From assembly GCA_946412445.1 (NCBI GenBank), contig CAMKHH010000033.1, forward strand, positions 1 to 8,584: a stretch of DNA of 8,584 nt. The letters run 5' to 3'. The translations under genes and the position numbers were made by a program. The notes beneath the pieces were generated by a model. The model searched no databases. It was not told where the DNA came from and saw nothing but the letters and a program-made list of their open reading frames with translations. Positions 6,124-8,584 of the stretch are shown one piece after another (the stretch's first letter is position 1; each line of letters begins with the position of its first letter). Source of the DNA: an uncultured Eubacterium sp. (GTDB taxonomy: Bacteria > Bacillota > Clostridia > Lachnospirales > Lachnospiraceae).

Positions 6124-7020
6124 CTAGAGTTTCAAATCGGTTCCACTGGCTTTATGATCCAGAATTTTTTTGATGATCTCTGCAATATGAGCGCCTGCTT
6201 CTGCCGGAATTGTACCGGATTTGTGTATATTGGAAACTACGGTTCTTCTGGCCTCCGGCATTCCCACTGTAGCCTTATAAGCAATATATGCGGACATGGA
6301 TTCTGCAGTAATCAGACCCGGCCGTTCCCCAATCAGAACACAGGTAACTTCGGCTCCGGTGATTTCTGAGATCTGATCCATGGCGCCTACACGGCCATAT
6401 TTTACAAAGAAAGGAGTTCCTGTATCGATGCCATAGCTTTTCAGACCCTGTAAAATTGCAGGAAGAACATCCCCCACATTTGCTGCAACTGCAGCTGAGC
6501 TTAATCCGTCGGATACATAAATCTGCACCTTGGGGTTGCTCTTGCACTTTTCTTTTATCGTCTCTGCGCCTTCATCATCCAACTTTCTGCCAAGATCCGG
6601 CCTTGTGAGATAAACATCCTTGGAGGTGCACTGTGTCTGTACGGTAAAAAGCCCCATCTTATCGACAAAATCCTGATCCACATCGGAGAATACCGCATCC
6701 TGCGCTGCGGAATGGGCTGCCCGAAACTGCATAACCGGATCTGTCTTTACGCGGGCACCGGCTTTTCCGATACCTAAGCGGCAGGGTGCATAAGCTTTCA
6801 AATCAGCATATGCTTCCTTGTTTACGGGATTTTCCACCAGATACTGCGTACGAATGTCAACCGCAGTAACATCAGGTATATAGCCCTCTTCAATTACTGT
6901 CGTTTCAGTATGACTTGGAGAATTATGGTTTTCCCCGGCAGCAGGAGTTTCCTTAGGCTCCAACTGCATCTCTGTTAATACCTGTTCAATAATACTTCTT
7001 AATTCATTCTCGTTAACCAA
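6124..7020 (-). CDS. eutC: EutC, ethanolamine ammonia-lyase small subunit
   Basis: EutC is the small subunit of adenosylcobalamin-dependent ethanolamine ammonia-lyase (ethanolamine to acetaldehyde and ammonia) and forms part of the B12 site with EutB. The protein is 298 residues from a TTG start (E. coli 295). Residues 1-20 (VNENELRSIIEQVLTEM after the start) form an amphipathic helix, the region that in Salmonella EutC targets the enzyme into the microcompartment. A loose linker (about 22-50) follows. The core shows RLGIGKAGARVKTDPVMQFR, AAHSAAQDAVFSDVD, LTRPDLGRKLDDEG, QIYVSDGLSSAAVAANV, KYGRVGAMDQISEITGAE and LIGERPGLITAESMSAYIAY. The TTG at 7020-7018 is supported by AGGAGGTG (7028-7035), 7 bases upstream and overlapping the eutB stop, implying coupled translation. 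No ATG at the expected place offers an alternative. Confidence 0.96.
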   Translation of the reverse strand: MVNENELRSIIEQVLTEMQLEPKETPAAGENHNSPSHTETTVIEEGYIPDVTAVDIRTQYLVENPVNKEAYADLKAYAPCRLGIGKAGARVKTDPVMQFRAAHSAAQDAVFSDVDQDFVDKMGLFTVQTQCTSKDVYLTRPDLGRKLDDEGAETIKEKCKSNPKVQIYVSDGLSSAAVAANVGDVLPAILQGLKSYGIDTGTPFFVKYGRVGAMDQISEITGAEVTCVLIGERPGLITAESMSAYIAYKATVGMPEARRTVVSNIHKSGTIPAEAGAHIAEIIKKILDHKASGTDLKL

Positions 7021-7027
7021 AGTACTT

Positions 7028-7035
7028 CACCTCCT
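7028..7035 (-). promoter_or_regulatory. Ribosome binding site of eutC, deciding its TTG start
   Basis: AGGAGGTG, fully complementary to the 16S rRNA tail, lies 7 bases before the TTG at 7020-7018 and overlaps the eutB TAG stop (7034-7036). The overlap suggests that ribosomes finishing eutB help start eutC, which would keep the two lyase subunits balanced. Confidence 0.8.
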
Positions 7036-8404
7036 ATTTATTTAAAAATACAGATGCATCACCTGCCAGTGGTGTCAGCTTTCCATCTTTTGAGAATCCC
7101 ATCTTCTCCAGCCACTGGTCAAATTCACGAATTGGACGAAGACCATATATTTCACGAAGACTGGCTGCGTCATGATAACCGGTACACTGATACATCAACA
7201 TACAGTCATCTCCCTGTGGTACGCCCATAATATAATTACAACCGGCAGAAACAAGCAGTGCTGCCAGATTTTCGATATCATTTTGATCCGCTTTCATATG
7301 GTTTGTATAGCAGGCATCACAGCCCATGGGGATACCTGTCAGTTTGCCCATGAAATGATCCTCCAGCCCGGCACGGATAACCTGTTTTGAATCATACAGA
7401 TATTCCGGTCCAATGAACCCTACGACGGTGTTAACCAGGAAAGGATTATATTTCTTTGCAAAGCCATAGCATCTGGCCTCCATCGTTACCTGATCCCATC
7501 CATTATGTGCGTCTGAGGAAAGCTCGGAGCCTTGTCCTGTCTCAAAGTACATCAGGTTTGGCCCGGTACTTGTGGCCTGATGCAGCATCATATCATGTCC
7601 CTCTTCAAGCATTGCGGCAGTAAGACCAAATGCGCGGTTTCCTTTTTCAGAGCCTGCAACGGACTGGAACATCAGATCAATTGGCGTATGGAATTTCTCT
7701 ATCGCCTCCATCTGCGTTGTTACGTGTGCCAAAACACAGATCTGAGTGGGTACCTCCCACTTATTCTTAAACTCATCAAAGCTTTTTAAGATTCTGGTTA
7801 CGCTCTCCACGGAATCATCTACCGGATTCAATCCGATTACCGCATCACCGCACCCAAGACTTAAGCCCTCCATAACGGATGCCATAATTCCTTTGGGATC
7901 ATCGGTTGTATGATTCGGCTGCAATCTGGATGAAAAGGTTCCGGGCAATCCGATTGTAGTGTTGCAGTGTGCAGAAACCCGTATCTTCTTAGCTGCATAA
8001 ATCAGGTCCAGATTGGTCATCAGCTTGCATACGGCCGCCACCATTTCGCTGGTAAGACCACGGGATGCGCGTGTAATCATCGCGCCTGTTGTCTGGGTGT
8101 CCAGAAGCCACTCCCGAAACTCCGCCACGGTCTTTCCTTTCAGTTCACCATAGATTTTCTCATTAACACCGTCCTGGATAATTCTCGTAACTTCGTCTTC
8201 CTCATAAGGAACTGCTGGGTTATTACGGAGTTCTTCCAGTGTAATGTGAGAAAGAACGACTTTTGCCGCAACTCTTTCTTCGGCAGATTCTGCGGCAATA
8301 CCCGCTAACTTATCGCCGGATTTCTCTTCATTGGCCTTGGCCATAACTTCACGAAGAGATTTAAACTCATACATTTTGCCAAATAACTTTGTCTTTAAAA
8401 TCAA
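7034..8404 (-). CDS. eutB: EutB, ethanolamine ammonia-lyase large subunit
   Basis: EutB is the catalytic TIM-barrel subunit of the adenosylcobalamin-dependent ethanolamine ammonia-lyase. From the TTG start it has 456 residues (E. coli 453). Key residues match: Arg160 in SSRLQPNH and Asn193 in VIGLNPVDD fall exactly on the E. coli numbers, and Glu288 (YFETGQGS) and Asp363 (MGCDACYT) are one beyond E. coli Glu287 and Asp362. Other marks are AHCNTTIGLPGTFSSR, SVAGSEKGNRAFGL and IPMGCDACYTNHMKADQNDI. I choose TTG at 8404-8402, giving a product that begins MILKTKLFG, because AGGAGAGGTG (8411-8420) lies 6 bases upstream and the active-site numbering then fits. An in-frame GTG at 8413-8411 would add three residues but sits inside that ribosome binding site. 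The gene follows eutA in the order typical of eut operons, which gives expression next to its reactivase. Confidence 0.97.
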   Translation of the reverse strand: MILKTKLFGKMYEFKSLREVMAKANEEKSGDKLAGIAAESAEERVAAKVVLSHITLEELRNNPAVPYEEDEVTRIIQDGVNEKIYGELKGKTVAEFREWLLDTQTTGAMITRASRGLTSEMVAAVCKLMTNLDLIYAAKKIRVSAHCNTTIGLPGTFSSRLQPNHTTDDPKGIMASVMEGLSLGCGDAVIGLNPVDDSVESVTRILKSFDEFKNKWEVPTQICVLAHVTTQMEAIEKFHTPIDLMFQSVAGSEKGNRAFGLTAAMLEEGHDMMLHQATSTGPNLMYFETGQGSELSSDAHNGWDQVTMEARCYGFAKKYNPFLVNTVVGFIGPEYLYDSKQVIRAGLEDHFMGKLTGIPMGCDACYTNHMKADQNDIENLAALLVSAGCNYIMGVPQGDDCMLMYQCTGYHDAASLREIYGLRPIREFDQWLEKMGFSKDGKLTPLAGDASVFLNK

Positions 8405-8410
8405 TTCTTT

Positions 8411-8420
8411 CACCTCTCCT
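8411..8420 (-). promoter_or_regulatory. Ribosome binding site of eutB, deciding its TTG start
   Basis: AGGAGAGGTG lies 6 bases before TTG 8404-8402. The competing GTG (8413-8411) is part of this element, with only about 2 bases between the AAGGAG core and the codon, which is too close for normal initiation. Confidence 0.7.
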
Positions 8421-8442
8421 TTTTCTATACTAGGCTGCTTTT

Positions 8443-8458
8443 CCTGAATGATTTCAGG
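8443..8458 (-). other. Small hairpin at the eutA stop codon
   Basis: The transcript reads CCTGAA-ATCA-TTCAGG, a perfect 6-base-pair stem with a 4-base loop covering the eutA TGA. No run of T follows, so it is not an intrinsic terminator. It does not show the paired six-base-loop hairpins expected of a EutV antiterminator target. It may have no function, or may mildly affect mRNA stability between eutA and eutB. Confidence 0.35.
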
Positions 8459-8584
8459 AGTTGAAAATAAGTGTTTTTATCACAACAGGAACCACCCGAC
8501 CAGCAGCAACTGGCTCACCGATGTCAATATAATCGCCATCTTTCGCATAAATTCCATCGATGCAGATAACATCCTTCTTGTTTT
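8454..8584 (-). CDS. eutA: EutA, ethanolamine ammonia-lyase reactivating factor, C-terminal end only
   Basis: Only the last 42 codons and a TGA stop (8454-8456) are in the window; the rest lies beyond the right edge. The visible part reads DGIYAKDGDYIDIGEPVAAG and ends RVVPVVIKTLIFNS, which is the conserved C-terminus of EutA (the VVPVVIKTL-F ending is characteristic). EutA is an ATP-dependent actin/Hsp70-fold protein that exchanges damaged cobalamin out of the inactivated EutB-EutC lyase. The ATPase motifs are not visible here, so the call rests on the tail and on the position directly upstream of eutB, where eutA is found in most eut operons. A 49-base gap separates its stop from the eutB start codon. 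Confidence 0.88.
   Translation of the reverse strand, partial: NKKDVICIDGIYAKDGDYIDIGEPVAAGRVVPVVIKTLIFNS

Noticed and set aside
1..8584. A 1,2-propanediol (pdu) or choline (cut) compartment instead of eut
   Set aside because: Neither diol dehydratase (PduCDE) nor choline lyase is present, while EutB, EutC, EutL, EutT and EutJ are all recognisable; PduL is simply the phosphotransacylase type used in Firmicute eut operons.

Overview
The window is an internal stretch of an ethanolamine-utilization (eut) bacterial microcompartment operon. Every gene lies on the minus strand, so transcription runs from high to low coordinates. In that direction the order is: end of eutA, eutB, eutC, eutL, a BMC shell gene with an extra C-terminal domain, eutE, two tandem eutM-type shell genes, eutT, pduL, eutJ, and the start of a small conserved eut-cluster gene that runs off the left edge. 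Both end genes are cut by the window.

The organism looks like a Firmicute of the class Clostridia, possibly Lachnospiraceae; the family is a guess. The reasons are the strong AAGGAGG-type ribosome binding sites before nearly every gene, moderate GC content, the gene order (A-B-C-L-shell-E-shell-T-pduL-J), PduL replacing the enterobacterial EutD phosphotransacetylase, a EutT that lacks the enterobacterial Cys-Cys-x-x-Cys metal motif, and the small conserved gene after eutJ, which I associate with Firmicute eut clusters.

The genes form one pathway. EutB and EutC are the two subunits of the B12-dependent ethanolamine ammonia-lyase, which makes acetaldehyde and ammonia. EutA reactivates the lyase and EutT makes its adenosylcobalamin. 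EutE oxidises acetaldehyde to acetyl-CoA and PduL turns that into acetyl-phosphate, recycling CoA. EutL, the two EutM copies and the extended BMC protein build the shell that holds acetaldehyde in. EutJ is an actin/Hsp70-fold accessory protein. No alcohol dehydrogenase, EutN, EutS, EutH, EutQ or regulator (EutV/EutW) is present here; they may lie outside the window.

The genes are packed tightly, with gaps from 2 to about 49 bases, and no stretch over 50 bases lacks a gene. I see no promoter, intrinsic terminator, riboswitch, tRNA, mobile element or CRISPR. Three genes appear to start at non-ATG codons: eutB (TTG), eutC (TTG) and the left-edge gene (GTG).

This is a known system rather than a new one. 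The points most worth a second look are the shell protein carrying a Rho-N/SAP-like, possibly nucleic-acid-binding tail on a repeat-built Thr/Glu linker; the twin eutM genes, whose proteins are nearly identical while their DNA has diverged; and a possible C-terminal encapsulation helix on EutE.
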